Shown: positions 24,301-35,732 of the stretch, in pieces
How the letters are laid out: each line of letters opens with the position of its first letter
Position numbering within the stretch: position 1 is the first letter of the stretch
Source: Zanthoxylum bungeanum
Lineage: Eukaryota; Streptophyta; Magnoliopsida; Sapindales; Rutaceae
DNA: 64,000 nt
NCBI GenBank assembly: GCA_019454045.1
Contig: SKCR01023420.1
Location: forward strand, 248,001-312,000
Direction of reading: 5' to 3'
Notes under the pieces: generated by a model
What the model saw: the letters and a program-made list of their open reading frames with translations, nothing else
The model's database searches: none
What the model was told of the DNA's origin: nothing
Made by a program: the position numbers and the translations under genes

Positions 24301-26938
24301 TTTAATAAGGTATTATTTATTATAATGATTACAATAATCCAATTATTTAATCAACTATAATTTTAATATTGATTACTATAATCCAATTATAAAATCAACT
24401 ATCATTTAATTCAATTATATTGATTACTATAATCCAATTATAAAATCAACTATATATTGAATGAGTTTGTATATAGTCCAACTATATATATTTTTAAAAC
24501 AACATAAAATATTAGTCCAACTAATACTTTCGATTAATATGACGAGTAAAATATAGATGAGCGCGTTTAGCGAGTATTTGAACGAATATTGCAAATTCAA
24601 TACTTGCCTCCCACTATTTTTCGTCGAGCCTCTAACCCTCTGTCGAGTACTCGGGAAACCATGTTTCCTAGTGGGCTAGGATCCCGTTAAAGTATCACAC
24701 AATCTTGACTTTGGCCAACAAATTGTATGATAATTAACTAGGTAGATCTCGAAGATCAATTGGATCTCATCCAATTCCTAGATCCAGTAGGTGGACATCC
24801 AAGTCCCAAACATATATCTTATATATGCCTATACATCGAATGTATACCCTAACCTTTTTCCTCCGAATCAACTAGGCCTTGGCTTTGGCACAACAAACCT
24901 AGTGATCCCAGTCAAGCGCGGACCCATTGACATGGAAACTTCGTAATCAATGTCAATGGACAAGAAGTGGTCTTGACTTTGGCCAACAAACCACAACTTG
25001 GACACGACACCGATATGGAACAAAGCCTCGTGATTAAAACACATCTTCGACGGACAAGGGCTTGACTTTGGCCAACAACCCCTGCCAATCTCGGATCTTG
25101 AGTAAGAATCACTCAATGGAAGGAAAATAAACGCTTGATATTTAACGAGGGTTTTTCGCGTGCAAATTGGCTACCAATTTAATTATCTTTGTTAAGGTCT
25201 CAACATCATACACCCTTAAACATGCATTCTAAATACATAATAAAGCGAGTATGAAAATAAATAATAATGATATGCGGATGGATACTATACACATTGATCC
25301 TAGATCAAATCTCTCCCTTTCTCACTCAAGCTAGCACTTGTATTACTTCTACCCGTTACACTACACTTCTAAAGAAACCTCATATACATAGAGGGGAATA
25401 GGTGAGAAGAGAATACAAAGAGAATGAAGGTGATAAGGCTGGACACGCAGGTCCAATTAATAAATCGAATTTATTACAACAATTTCTAAAATTGCCCACC
25501 CAACTAATATCCATCTGATATACATTATTCATTCAACACAACCACGTATTCACACACATAAGCATGCTATCAATCAATCTAATCAAATTAATTAATCTGA
25601 TAATTAAGTGATCATCCAATGTTCAAACAACGATTTGATTTTGTTCGAGTCAAACTCGTTTTTGCGAATAAGTACTTAAAGTACGAATTCATGAATTAAA
25701 TTAAACTAAATCATTAAATCAAATTAACATGTACTTAATACTAATTCAATATTCAATTCCAAATTAAATATTACACTTTTATTTAATAAACCTTTTACGA
25801 TTTAAATTCCAAATTTAATCGTAACGCGTCTCAAAGACCGATTAACGTCTAACGTCAATTCAATTAAAGTCCAATGGGCTTTTAATTGATTTCTTAAGGC
25901 GTGGACTTTTGGTCAACTCGGGTCAAACCGATAACCAAAGTCCAATCCGGGATTTACCCCATAAGCCCATAAATCAATCTTGGCCCATTAGGCCCAATTG
26001 AACTTTAAAGGTTCATTAGTTGCATTTGGGCTTTATGGTTAAGGTTTTGGGCCCAATTGGATCCAATCCATTTGGCCCAAACCCAACTTGATAAAATCAA
26101 GCCCAATAAGCCCAATTACAACATTAAAGTCCAATTTCCAAAATTAGGCCCAATTAATTGAATATACAAAATCCAATTTCATATTCAATTAACCTAAAGT
26201 GTATTACATGATTAATCAACTAAATCAACATTTCCAAAACATGAATTAGTCCAATTAATCATATTCAATTCATTATTATATGTCCAACACACAAATTGAA
26301 AAATCAAACCCATCTACATGCTTAAAAGCTCTCGGTCAAAGAGGGATTTTGTGTCCGATTCGGTTTCGATCCAATCGAACACACAATCGACATTAAATCA
26401 CATCAAATTTGATTTCATACACATCCAATGTCACAAAATCAAAAAATACCAAGACATTCAAGGGCTATTATATTCGGCCAAGTTGAAGCAAATTGGGGAT
26501 TTTTGTTCAACTCAAAATTCAATCAAATTGACTTCAAATTAACATCATCCATTATCATTATAACTCATCCAATGAATTAAAATGAAAAATTCCAAGAACT
26601 CCAATATGACTCACACATTCGGCCAAGGTAAGATTTTGGGGTTTTTTGTCCAATTCAAATTACAATCCAATTGACCTCAAATTAACATCAAACTTAATGA
26701 TTCCAACTCATCAAATGAATCAAAATCAAAAATTTCCAAGCACCCAAAAATCAATACACATTCGGCCAAGGTCATATATTTGGGGAAAATAATTCCAAAT
26801 CATTTTTCAACAAATTGGTCCAACCAAAATGAAATTAAACATGTTATAAGCATACTTAAACAATCAATTTATTCAAATCATGCTCAACAAACATTTACCC
26901 AAATTTTAAGCCCTACATTTTTCATGCTTGAACCTAAG
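24301..26938 (-). other. Leader of G
   Basis: Non-coding and collinear with the leader of A. CTTGACTTTGGCCAACAA motifs occur near 24704, 24971 and 25060, with a diverged copy near 24883. The 25500-26900 part is AT-rich with multiple 'ggcccaatt' and 'attcggccaa' repeats. An 82-codon minus frame (24868-25116) corresponds to frames in B, D and E. Confidence 0.65.
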
Positions 26939-26950
26939 GCTCTGATACCA
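26939..26950 (-). other. Primer-binding site of G
   Basis: Perfect TGGTATCAGAGC on the minus strand, one base from the 5' LTR, of initiator methionine tRNA type. Confidence 0.92.
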
Positions 26951-26951
26951 T

Positions 26952-29066
26952 TGTTGGTAAAAATCTAGGTCCCAAGATCAAACAAGCAATGAAAATAATG
27001 CGTGAATACACCAACGGAGATAGCGGAATACTCACATCGATCGGTTGAGTCGATTTGAAGATGAATGAAGCCCAAAAACGCACTGCCCTTCACGCCAAAC
27101 TGCTGACAGTCCACTGTCTCCATATTTCGGTTTTGAGCTGAGAAAACGGAGCTCCGAGCTTCGTCGAACGGATCCCGGCTCATGGGTGAACCTCCCTACC
27201 ACCTTCGCAAGACTCGTAAGTGTGCTAGCACTTGAAGTTTCACCATGAAAACCCACTCTTGCTTCCCTTAAAGCTCACGTTTTTCTGGTTCAAAACCAGT
27301 GAAGAAATGTTTCTGGTTTGCGTGAGAGGAAGAGAGAATAATGGTGAGAGAGAGAGATGAAAATTGTGTTAAGTTATATCAAAAGTTGTAAATCATTTTG
27401 TTTATATATTTTCCAAAAATATTAAATGATTTACCAATTAATTTAACTTTCAAAAGGTCAAATAAATTGAATGTAATAAGCTTGAGTGTTCCACACTCCA
27501 ATATCAATGTCCATCAAGTCATATCAACTTTAACAAAGTGACATGTTGAGTGTCTTTCACTCAATCCATTAATCAAATCAATCAATCACTCAAAGTGACT
27601 TTTGATTTGACGCTTGATGTGACGATTGATTTGACGCTTGATGTGACTTGCGTCGCCGCACTCGAATTCGAAATACGAATGCGCTCGCAATCACACTCGG
27701 GCTCGGGTTCGTTAATTCCAAATTAACGATTTTTCCGTCGCGTCGTAATTAGATGATTACGCCTAGCGAATTCACTATTCAAGTCGCTAACGAATTAATT
27801 CTAAATTAATTCGTTCGCCCGAATTAAAATCTAATTTTAATTCCGCGTCGAAATCTAATTTCGTTTAATATATCGAATATATTAATTTCAATCGATTAAT
27901 TCCAAATTAATCGTTATCTCTCTCTTTACGATATTTTATCCTAGATAAAATATCTCCGTAATTAATCCTAGATTAATTTTCTCTCTCTTCTATTATAATC
28001 CCAGATTATTCAAGAGTGCGAGTTGTGCGTCATCGGTGGATTATCGGGAAGCGACCCATGAGATCTCCGGATATATTGGCAGTAAATACGGTCGTCGGAG
28101 TATCCGAATCACGTACGTACCAAGTACTACGTTCTACCGATTTACGAGACAAGGTCGACTCCTAGCAAAGCACGAAGTCTACCCAATTCTCCGGACATAT
28201 CCATTTAAGAATATTAAGATCTGTATCAAGCGTAGTATACGATTGTATTGTGCATATCGGTCCAGTATCGGATAGTCACGTGCTAGGCCTGGGGCTGGAT
28301 AAGTGTCTGCCCCGTACGAAGCACATGTCGGATGTCTGGTAACTAGTCTCTATAATCGGATATACATGACCTTGTCATAATATCCCGATGGCCGCGCAGC
28401 ACTTAAGAGCACTAATACCGTATCCTGCGTGACATCATCTCCAATATGACTGGAGTGATACTTCCGTCTTGACATCACATCCAATACACTACGACTCTCT
28501 GATAAACCCAGAAGTGGTGTACGCAGAACCGGTTAAAGCCCTGTACCACCAAGACCAAAGTCTATCGATTATCGTAAGTATTAGCGATGTAAGTCTCAGG
28601 TTAAGACCATACACACCTACCCTGATTTCGGCCTCCCATAGACACATAGTCATAATACCAATGGGATTCCGAGGGGTCTATCCAGAGCGAAGCTGTTTCC
28701 CGTACCATCGGTGAAACACGACCTCCTATCGCACTTGCATAAGTCTCCAACACTTATATATATGAGAACTATGCCGTTATGCCCTCACAACGCGCACAAG
28801 TGCAATACTAGCCTATTCCGCATTATCGATGTCCAGTCTCGATAATACTCCGGCTAGGGATATTTAATGATTAATCCTTCGTGGACTGATACTGTCTCAT
28901 ATCATCTCAATCCATGAACTAATCATATGGACCTCTCTTCATTTATACATTTATGGTGATCTAATCAGTAATGATGAGAGTGCAATTTCCTTGTCATATA
29001 GTTAATTTGCTACAACAACACAATGATCTGTGCAAATAGTGACGCTATGGGTCATTTTGTCCAACA
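26952..29066 (-). repeat. 5' LTR of G
   Basis: The LTR is 2115 bp. TATATAAAC (minus) is at 27400-27408, GTGCTAGCAC at 27222-27231 and the ladder at 27710-28009. This is the clearest ladder in the window: nine inverted repeats with exactly three central bases, centred near 27719, 27802, 27832, 27856, 27875, 27903, 27942, 27969 and 28002, plus one with a six-base centre near 27751. The longest arms are 11 bp (27930-27954). Confidence 0.95.
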
Positions 29067-29071
29067 ACACT

Positions 29072-29760
29072 AAGTATTTAAATCTAATTTTAAAACTAGT
29101 AGTGAACATAATTATGACAAACATATTTGAAGTCAGAGCCTTGCTCGTCTTTAATTCCTTCTTGGGATATGTCCTTTTATCTTCCTAGAAGACTATAATG
29201 ATTTTGCCTATGCCATTTTTCCATACTCAAGAAGCATTTGGCCAAGCCTTGACATTCTGGAATATCGAAGTAAGGTGCGCCTTGCGCTACTAGCCTAATT
29301 GCAAACTTTGACTTTATCTCCTTGAGAATAGTCATTAACTCTCCAAAAGTTTATTATTGCAATTTGTTTACTTCTAAAATCTAAGTATAGATTTATGAAG
29401 ATCCTTCAATTTCAATATCATACTTTAAGAATCTAATTCTTAGTTCTGATAAAGAAATTAAGGAGTCTATATGACAAGTATAATGGATTAAGCACTAAAG
29501 TTATCATTACATGAATATTCCAAATATCATGTTCCACTTATTAGCTTAACTCCAGACTTAGGCCTAATTTGTTATTTTATCAATTAACTAACTTATTATA
29601 TTTCCAGGACCATCCTGAAATATTATACCCAATTAGAAAAATTAAGTCATTTAAATACATTTTCCCTAGGATTATGTTTTAAATGCTAATCTTTCATTTT
29701 ATCTTGATTATAATAGTCCAACTATTTAATCAACGATTTGTGGTAATATGTATTATATTG
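29072..29760 (-). pseudogene. Copia protease remnant and deleted gag of B
   Basis: It resumes B after G. The protease side near 29072-29150 matches A 8010-8095. The zinc knuckle is absent: 'ttccttc' runs straight into 'ttgggatatgtcc' at about 29160. The gag segment equivalent to A 8276-8459 is also missing, with the junction near 29350-29358. The gag N-terminus lies near 29560-29700. The same two deletions occur in E at about 48935 and 48745. Confidence 0.75.
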
Positions 29761-32077
29761 ATTATTATAGTCCAACTATACAATCAAATATAATTTAAAT
29801 TAATTAACCTCAATTACATTGATTACTATAATCCAATTATAAAATCAATTGTAAATCGAAATTAATTAATTCAAATATATTGATTACTATAATCCAATTA
29901 TATAATCAATTATAATACAGTCCAACTGCTTATAAAAACAACAATTTAAATATTAGTCCAACTAACATTTAATTGATATCGACGAAATATTTGAAATGAG
30001 CGCGTATGGCGAGTAATTGAACGAATATTGCAAATTCAATTCTTGCCTCCCACTATTTTTCGGCGAGCCTCTAACCATCTGTCGAGTACTCGGGAAACCG
30101 TGTTTCCTAGTGGGCTAGGATCCCGTTAAATATCACACAATCTTGACTTTGGCCAACAAATTGTATGATAATTAACTAGGTAGATCTCTAAGATCGATTG
30201 GATCCAATCCAATTCCTAGATCCGGTAGGGGGACATTCAAGTCCGAAATATATATCTTATATATGCCAATACATCCAATGTATTACCTAACCTTTTTCCT
30301 CTGAATCAACTAAGCCTTGGCTTTGGCACAGCAAACTTAGTGATCCCAGTCAAGCGCGACCCATTGACCATGGAAAGCTTCGTAATCAATGTCGATGGAC
30401 AAGAAGTGGTCTTGACTTTGGCCAACAAACCACAACTTGGACAAGACACTGACATGGAACAAAGCCTTCGTGATTCAAACACATCTTCGACAGACAAAGG
30501 CCTTGACTTTGGCCAACAAACCAATGCCGTCTCGGATCTTGAGTGAGAATCACTCAATGGAAGGAAAGACGCCTAATATTTAGCGAGGGTTTTTCGCGTG
30601 CAAATTGGCAACCAATTTATTATCTTTGTTAAGGTCTCATCATCATACACCCTTAAGCATGCATTCTAAACACATAATAAAGCGCGTATGTAAAATAATA
30701 ATGATATGCGGATGGATATTTTACATTGATCCTAGATCAAATCTCTCTCTTTCTTTCTCCAGCTAGCACTTGTATATACTTCTACTCGTTACACTACACT
30801 TCTAAAGAAACCTCATTTACATTGAGGGGAATATGTGAGAAGAGAATACAAAGAATAGGAGGTGATAAGGCTGGACACACAGGTCCAATTAATAAATCAA
30901 ATTTATTACAATTTCTAAAATTTCCTCACCCGACTAATATCCATCGATATACATTATTCATGCATCGCAACCATGTATTCACACAAGCATGTTATCAATC
31001 AATCTAATCAAATTAATTAATCTGATAATTAGTGATCATCCAATGTTCAAACAACGATTTGATTTTGTTCGAGTCAAACTCGTTTTGCGAACACGTACTC
31101 AAAGTACGAATTCTGGAATTAAATTAAATTACATAATTAAATCCAATTTAATACTCATTTAATTCTAATTCACTATTTAATTCCAAATTAAATATTACAC
31201 TTTATAAAATAATCCTTTACGATTTAAATTTCGAATTTAATCGTTACGGGTCTCAAAGCCCGATTAATATCCAATATTAATTTAATTAAAGTCCAATGGG
31301 CTTTTAATTAATTTCTTCAAGGCGTGGACTTTTGGTCAACTCGGGTCAAACCGAATAACCAAAATCCAATACGGGAGTTACCCCATAAGCCCAGAAATCA
31401 ATTTAGGCCCATTAGGCCCAATTAAACTTTAAAGGTTCATTAGTCGCATTTGGGCCTTTTGGATGCGGTTTTGAGCCTAATTGGATCCAACCAATTTCGC
31501 ATAAACCCAACTTTGTACAACAAAGCCCAACAAACCCAATAACAACTTTAAAAGCCCAAATCCAATTTTAAGCCCAATTAATTAAAATATAAAATTCCAA
31601 ATTTCACATTCTAATTAACCAAAGTGAATAGCATTATTAATTACCCAAATCAATATTTCCAAAACACCAAATTTGTACAATTAATCATGCTTATCATCAT
31701 GGAATCATGTCCAACATAATTTGATCAAAATCAAACCCAATTTTCATGCCTATAGTTCTCGGCCAAGGAGGAAAATAATGCCCAAATCAAATTCAATCCA
31801 ATTGAACCAAATTAAACATTAAAACAATATCCCCTAATGATTTCTAACTCATCCAATGAATCAAAAAATCAAAATCCAAGACAATTTTAGGGTACACATT
31901 TTCGGCCAACATAAGCCAAATTGGGGAAATTTGTTCCAAACCAAATTTCTTCAAATTGATCTATTCAATCATCAATTAAACATCAATTAAGCATATTCAT
32001 CAATCCAATTTCATCAAATAATGCCCAAATTCGTTTTGCCCAATTTTGTCCCTAAAATCAATTTCATGCAATCAATA
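29761..32077 (-). other. Leader of B
   Basis: Non-coding. CTTGACTTTGGCCAACAAA motifs lie near 30142, 30412 and 30505, with a diverged copy near 30317. The block 30306-30557 is open on both strands (83 codons minus, 68 codons plus). The remainder is AT-rich with no convincing gene. Confidence 0.65.
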
Positions 32078-32090
32078 GCTCAAGATACCA
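32078..32090 (-). other. Altered primer-binding site of B
   Basis: On the minus strand it reads TGGTATCTTGAGC, one base from the 5' LTR. Compared with TGGTATCAGAGC it has an A replaced by TT, so the 3' half of the pairing is out of register. This may be post-insertion decay. Confidence 0.75.
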
Positions 32091-32091
32091 T

Positions 32092-34591
32092 TGTTGGAGT
32101 CCTCTAAGGGTCCCAAGATCATAGATTAAGCATGAAACAATATGAATACACATCAAATGAGGTGCGGAAAAAACTCACATTGATCGGTTGGATGCGGTGA
32201 AGATGAAGAACGAACTGCTCTCCATTGCTCGGCAGTGGGCTGCGCAAATGGTGGACTGCTCGGCAGTGGGTGGATATTCTCCTCCAAGAATCGGCCATTG
32301 ATGTCCTTTGAAGCTCCAAGCTTCAATAATGGATTCCAAGCTCACGCATACACTGCCCTAACACCTTGGTATGCCTCCTAGAGTGCGCTAGCACCTTGAT
32401 CTTGCAACAAAATCAAGCTTTTCTTCTCTTGGACTCACGGTTTTTGCTACAAAACCAGTGAAGAAACGTGAAGAAGAAAAGAGGAAAGAGAAGAGAGTTT
32501 TGGCTCCAAAAGCCTAATACCGAAAATGAAGAAAGAGAATGAGTCATAGGAAAAAAAATTGTAACAGGTTTATATAATTTCCAAAATATAATAAATCATT
32601 TACTTTTTTTTTTTCAATTTCAAAAAGCAAACATTAAATGCTTTAAGTCCTCTCACATCAACTCACATCAATCTCTCAAATGTCACATCACTCAAAGTGA
32701 CATGTGATTTGACGCTTGATGTGACTAATGATTTGACGCTTGATTTGACTTGCGTGCCGCACTCGAATTTGAAATGCGAATGCGCTCGTAAACAATCCCG
32801 GGCTCGGGTTCGCTAATTCTAAATTAACGAATTATCTGTTGCGTCGTAATTAAATGATTACGCCTAGCAAAATCACTATTCACGTCGCTAACGAATTAAT
32901 TCTAAATTAATTCGTTCTCCCGAATTAAAATCTAATTTTAATTCCGCGTCGAAATCCAATTTCTTTTAGAATATCAAATATATTATTTTATCGATTAATT
33001 CCAAATTAATCGTTCTCTCTCTTTAATTGATATTTTATCCCAGATAAAATATCTCTGTAATTAATCCCAGATTAATTTTCTCTCTCATTAAATTAATCCC
33101 AGATTAATTAAAGTGTGAGTCATACGTCATCGGTGAATCTTTGGGGAGCGACCCATGAGATCTCCAGATATGTTGGCAGTAAATCGGGTCGTCGGACTAT
33201 CCGAACATGTAAGTACCTCGTACTAAGTTTACACCGATTCACAAGACAAGGTTGGCTTCTAGCAAAGCGCCATGCCTACCCAATTCTCCAGAAACATGCT
33301 TATAGGAATAACGATCTATATCAGGCGTAGTATACATGGTATTGCGTATTTCAAACCAGTATCCGATGAACACGTGCTAGGCCTGGGGCTGGAATTGTGT
33401 CTGGCCCGTACGAAGCACATGTCGGATGTCTGGTAACTAGTCTCTATATCAGATAACTATGACCTAGTCATATTATCCCGATGACTACAGTACTTAAGAG
33501 AACCAGTATCGTATCCTTCGTGACCATCATCTCCATATGACTGGAGTGACACTTCCGTCTTGACATCACACCCAACACACTGCGATTCTTAATATAACCA
33601 GCATTGCCGTACATAGAACCGGTTAAAGCCATGGACGACCTCAACCAAAGTATATTGATTAGGGGTGGGCATTATTGGATTCGGATCGAATCAAACAATC
33701 GAACTCGATCCGATCCGATCCGATAATTATCGGATCGGATCGGATCGGATCGGATTGGTTCGATCCGAATTCGAATCGAATCGAATCGGACCAATTCGAT
33801 CCGAAATCATCCTATTTCGGATCGGATTGGTCCGATCCGATCCGAATTCGGTGGGTTTGAGTCAAAAAAATCGAGCGGATCGGATAAAATCCGATCCGAT
33901 CGATTTTTTTTTTTTATATATAACGACGTCGTTTTGCATATTAAAAAAAAAAATTTCGATCGGATCGGATCGGATCGGATAAAATCCGATCCGATCCGAA
34001 ATTTCGTCGAACCGGACCAACATGATTCGTTCGGATTTGCAAATCGGATCGGATCGGATCCGATCCGATCCGATGCCCACCCCTAATATTGATTGTCGCA
34101 AGTATTAGCGGTGCAAGTATCAGGTTAAGACCAAATACACCTACCCTGATTTCGAATTTCCATAGACACATAATCATACTACCAATGGAATTCCGAGGGG
34201 TCTATCTAGAGCGAAGCTGTTTCCCGTACCATTGGTAAAACACAACCTCATATTACACTTGCATGAGTATCCTATACCCAAATATATGAGAACTATGATG
34301 TTGTGCCCTCACAACGTGCACAAGTGTAATACTAGTCTTTTACGTAATTATCGATGTCCAATCTCGATAATACTCTGACTAGGGATATTTAAGGATTTAT
34401 CCTTAGTGGACTGATACTGTCTCATATCATTCTCAGTTCAGGAACAAATCATATGGACCTCTTATCATTTATATATCTAGGTGATCTAATCACAAATGAT
34501 AAGAGTGCAATCTCTTTGTCACTTAGTTAATTTGTACAACAACACAATGATCTGTACAAATAGTGACGCTATGGGTCATAATTGTCCAACA
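32092..34591 (-). repeat. 5' LTR of B with MITE insertion
   Basis: About 2066 bp of LTR plus a 426-bp MITE and its TSD. TATATAAAC (minus) is at 32568-32576. The palindrome has decayed to GCGCTAGCAC at 32385-32394. The ladder is at 32811-33110. It is followed by TSD catac and the second piece of the A LTR. Confidence 0.92.
33660..34085. mobile_element. hAT-like MITE rich in GGATC repeats
   Basis: The element is 426 bp with terminal inverted repeats TAGGGGTGGGCAT and ATGCCCACCCCTA, and a perfect 8-bp TSD atattgat at 33652-33659 and 34086-34093. An 8-bp TSD and this TIR type are typical of hAT non-autonomous elements. The interior is dominated by direct and inverted GGATC/GATCC pentamer repeats, so the whole element can fold back on itself. 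It has no coding capacity. Open frames rich in SDRIG repeats come from the pentamers. Confidence 0.9.
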
Positions 34592-34978
34592 CATACTACC
34601 AATGGGATTCCGAGGGGGTCTATCCAGAGCGAAGTTGTTTCCGTACCATCGGTAAACAGAACCTCCTATTACACTGGCATAGTTTCCAATACCCAAATAT
34701 ATAAGAACTATGACGTTACGCCTCCATAACACGAACAAATGTAATACTAGCCTATTCAGCATTATCGATGTCCATTCTCGATAATACTATGACTATGGAT
34801 ATTTAATGATTAAACCTTACATGGATTAATATTGTCTCATATCTTATTAATCCGGTACTAATCATATGGACTTTTATACAAATGATAAAAGAGCAATTTC
34901 CTTTGTCACATAGTTAATTTGTACAAAAACACCATGTTCTGTACAAATAGTGATGCTATTGGTCATAATTGTCCAATA
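34592..34978 (-). repeat. 5' LTR of A, part 2
   Basis: It resumes the A LTR after B, starting with the TSD copy catac, and ends tccaata at 34978 where tccaaca is expected. It matches the last part of 3224-5188. TSD atttt (34979-34983) follows, and then the leader of C continues. Confidence 0.92.
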
Positions 34979-35030
34979 ATTTTAACATTCTCTCTTAACA
35001 GGTGGGTTAAAATATTTAACAAACATTCAA

Positions 35031-35732
35031 ATGGCAAACAAAGTATCACCTCGTTCCATCCTTGATGAGCATAAGCTCAAAGAGGACAACTACAATGACT
35101 GGTTTAGAAACCTTAAAATTGTCTTACGACAAGCAATGATTTTCTATGTTCTTGAAAGACCATTTCCCCCTGAACCCACATAAGATGCTGACCGAAATAC
35201 ATTTGATGCTTGGAAGAAACACGTCGATGATGATGAGTAAGCAGATTGCATAATGCTTGGCTTTATGTCGGACGAACTTCAGAAAGCTCACGAAGATATG
35301 GATGCTCAAACCATCATCTTTCACTTGAAGGAGTTGTATGCAACTTTCGTTCATACCGTGAGATTCCAAGTGTCATGTGCCTTATTCCAAAAAAGGTATA
35401 AGGAAGGATCTGTTAGTTGACATGTGATTAAGATGATTTGACACATTGAAAAATTTGTCAACCTCGGGTTCATCATTGATCATGAGATAGGTCACGATCT
35501 AATTCTTTAGTCCTTACCAAAAGACTTCTCTAACTTTATTATGCAGTTTCATCTGTCTGGTAAAGAAACTACTTTAGCAGAATTGCACAATCTGATAAAG
35601 GAAACAGAGAATGACTTGAAACCGGAGCTTAAAACCTCCGTCATGCTTACGGGTACGAACCTGAAGCCATGAGGCCCAAAGAAAAATAAGGGCAATGCCA
35701 AGGCTCCAGATCACCTAAAGCCCAATGGTAAG
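35031..35732 (+). pseudogene. Gag of copia element C, decayed
   Basis: The ATG at 35031 opens MANKVSPRSILDEHKLKEDN, a typical copia gag start, followed by YNDWFRNLKIVLRQ. The frame runs on to the zinc knuckle but holds six stops. Four (two TGA, one TAG and one further TGA) fit CGA-to-TGA or CAG-to-TAG changes. Gag would form the nucleocapsid-like particle. The start is chosen from the motif and from the leader junction 'aacaggtgggttaa' just upstream. Confidence 0.88.

Larger units (their letters stand above)
16892..29066 (-). mobile_element. Element G: long-LTR copia element inside B
   Basis: Ends are TGTTGGT..caaca with TSD acact at 16887-16891 and 29067-29071. LTRs of 2113 bp (16892-19004) and 2115 bp (26952-29066) are almost identical: about six differences in the first 200 bp and fewer later. 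This makes G one of the youngest insertions. PBS at 26939-26950 and PPT at 19005-19015 set the minus orientation. Its pol is split by solo LTR H. Confidence 0.95.
12332..34591 (-). mobile_element. Element B: long-LTR copia element inside the A 5' LTR
   Basis: Its TG..CA ends are flanked by TSD catac at 12327-12331 and 34592-34596. LTRs of the same subfamily lie at 12332-14352 and 32092-34591. PPT and PBS place the 5' end on the right. Internal DNA is 14353-16891 plus 29072-32091, split by element G. B itself is about 9.6 kb. Gag lacks the same segment as in E and G, and the zinc knuckle is missing. Confidence 0.92.
3224..34978 (-). mobile_element. Element A: long-LTR copia element inserted in the C leader
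   Basis: Boundaries come from TG..CA-type ends and a perfect 5-bp TSD, atttt at 3219-3223 and 34979-34983. The last LTR base triplet has decayed from aca to ata. Minus orientation follows from the PBS at 11110-11121 beside the right LTR and the PPT at 5189-5199 beside the left LTR. Internal order from right to left is leader, gag with zinc knuckle, protease, integrase, reverse transcriptase, RNase H. The right (5') LTR is split by element B. A alone is about 9.5 kb; the rest of the span is B and its own guests. It is the only copy here with a near full-length gag, but all its frames are broken. Confidence 0.9.

Noticed and set aside
27710..28009. Reading the ladder as a CRISPR array or bacterial terminators
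   Set aside because: The units are not direct repeats with unique spacers, and the context is plant LTR DNA.
33665..33982. 105-codon frame with SDRIG repeats
   Set aside because: It is a product of GGATC pentamer repeats in the MITE.
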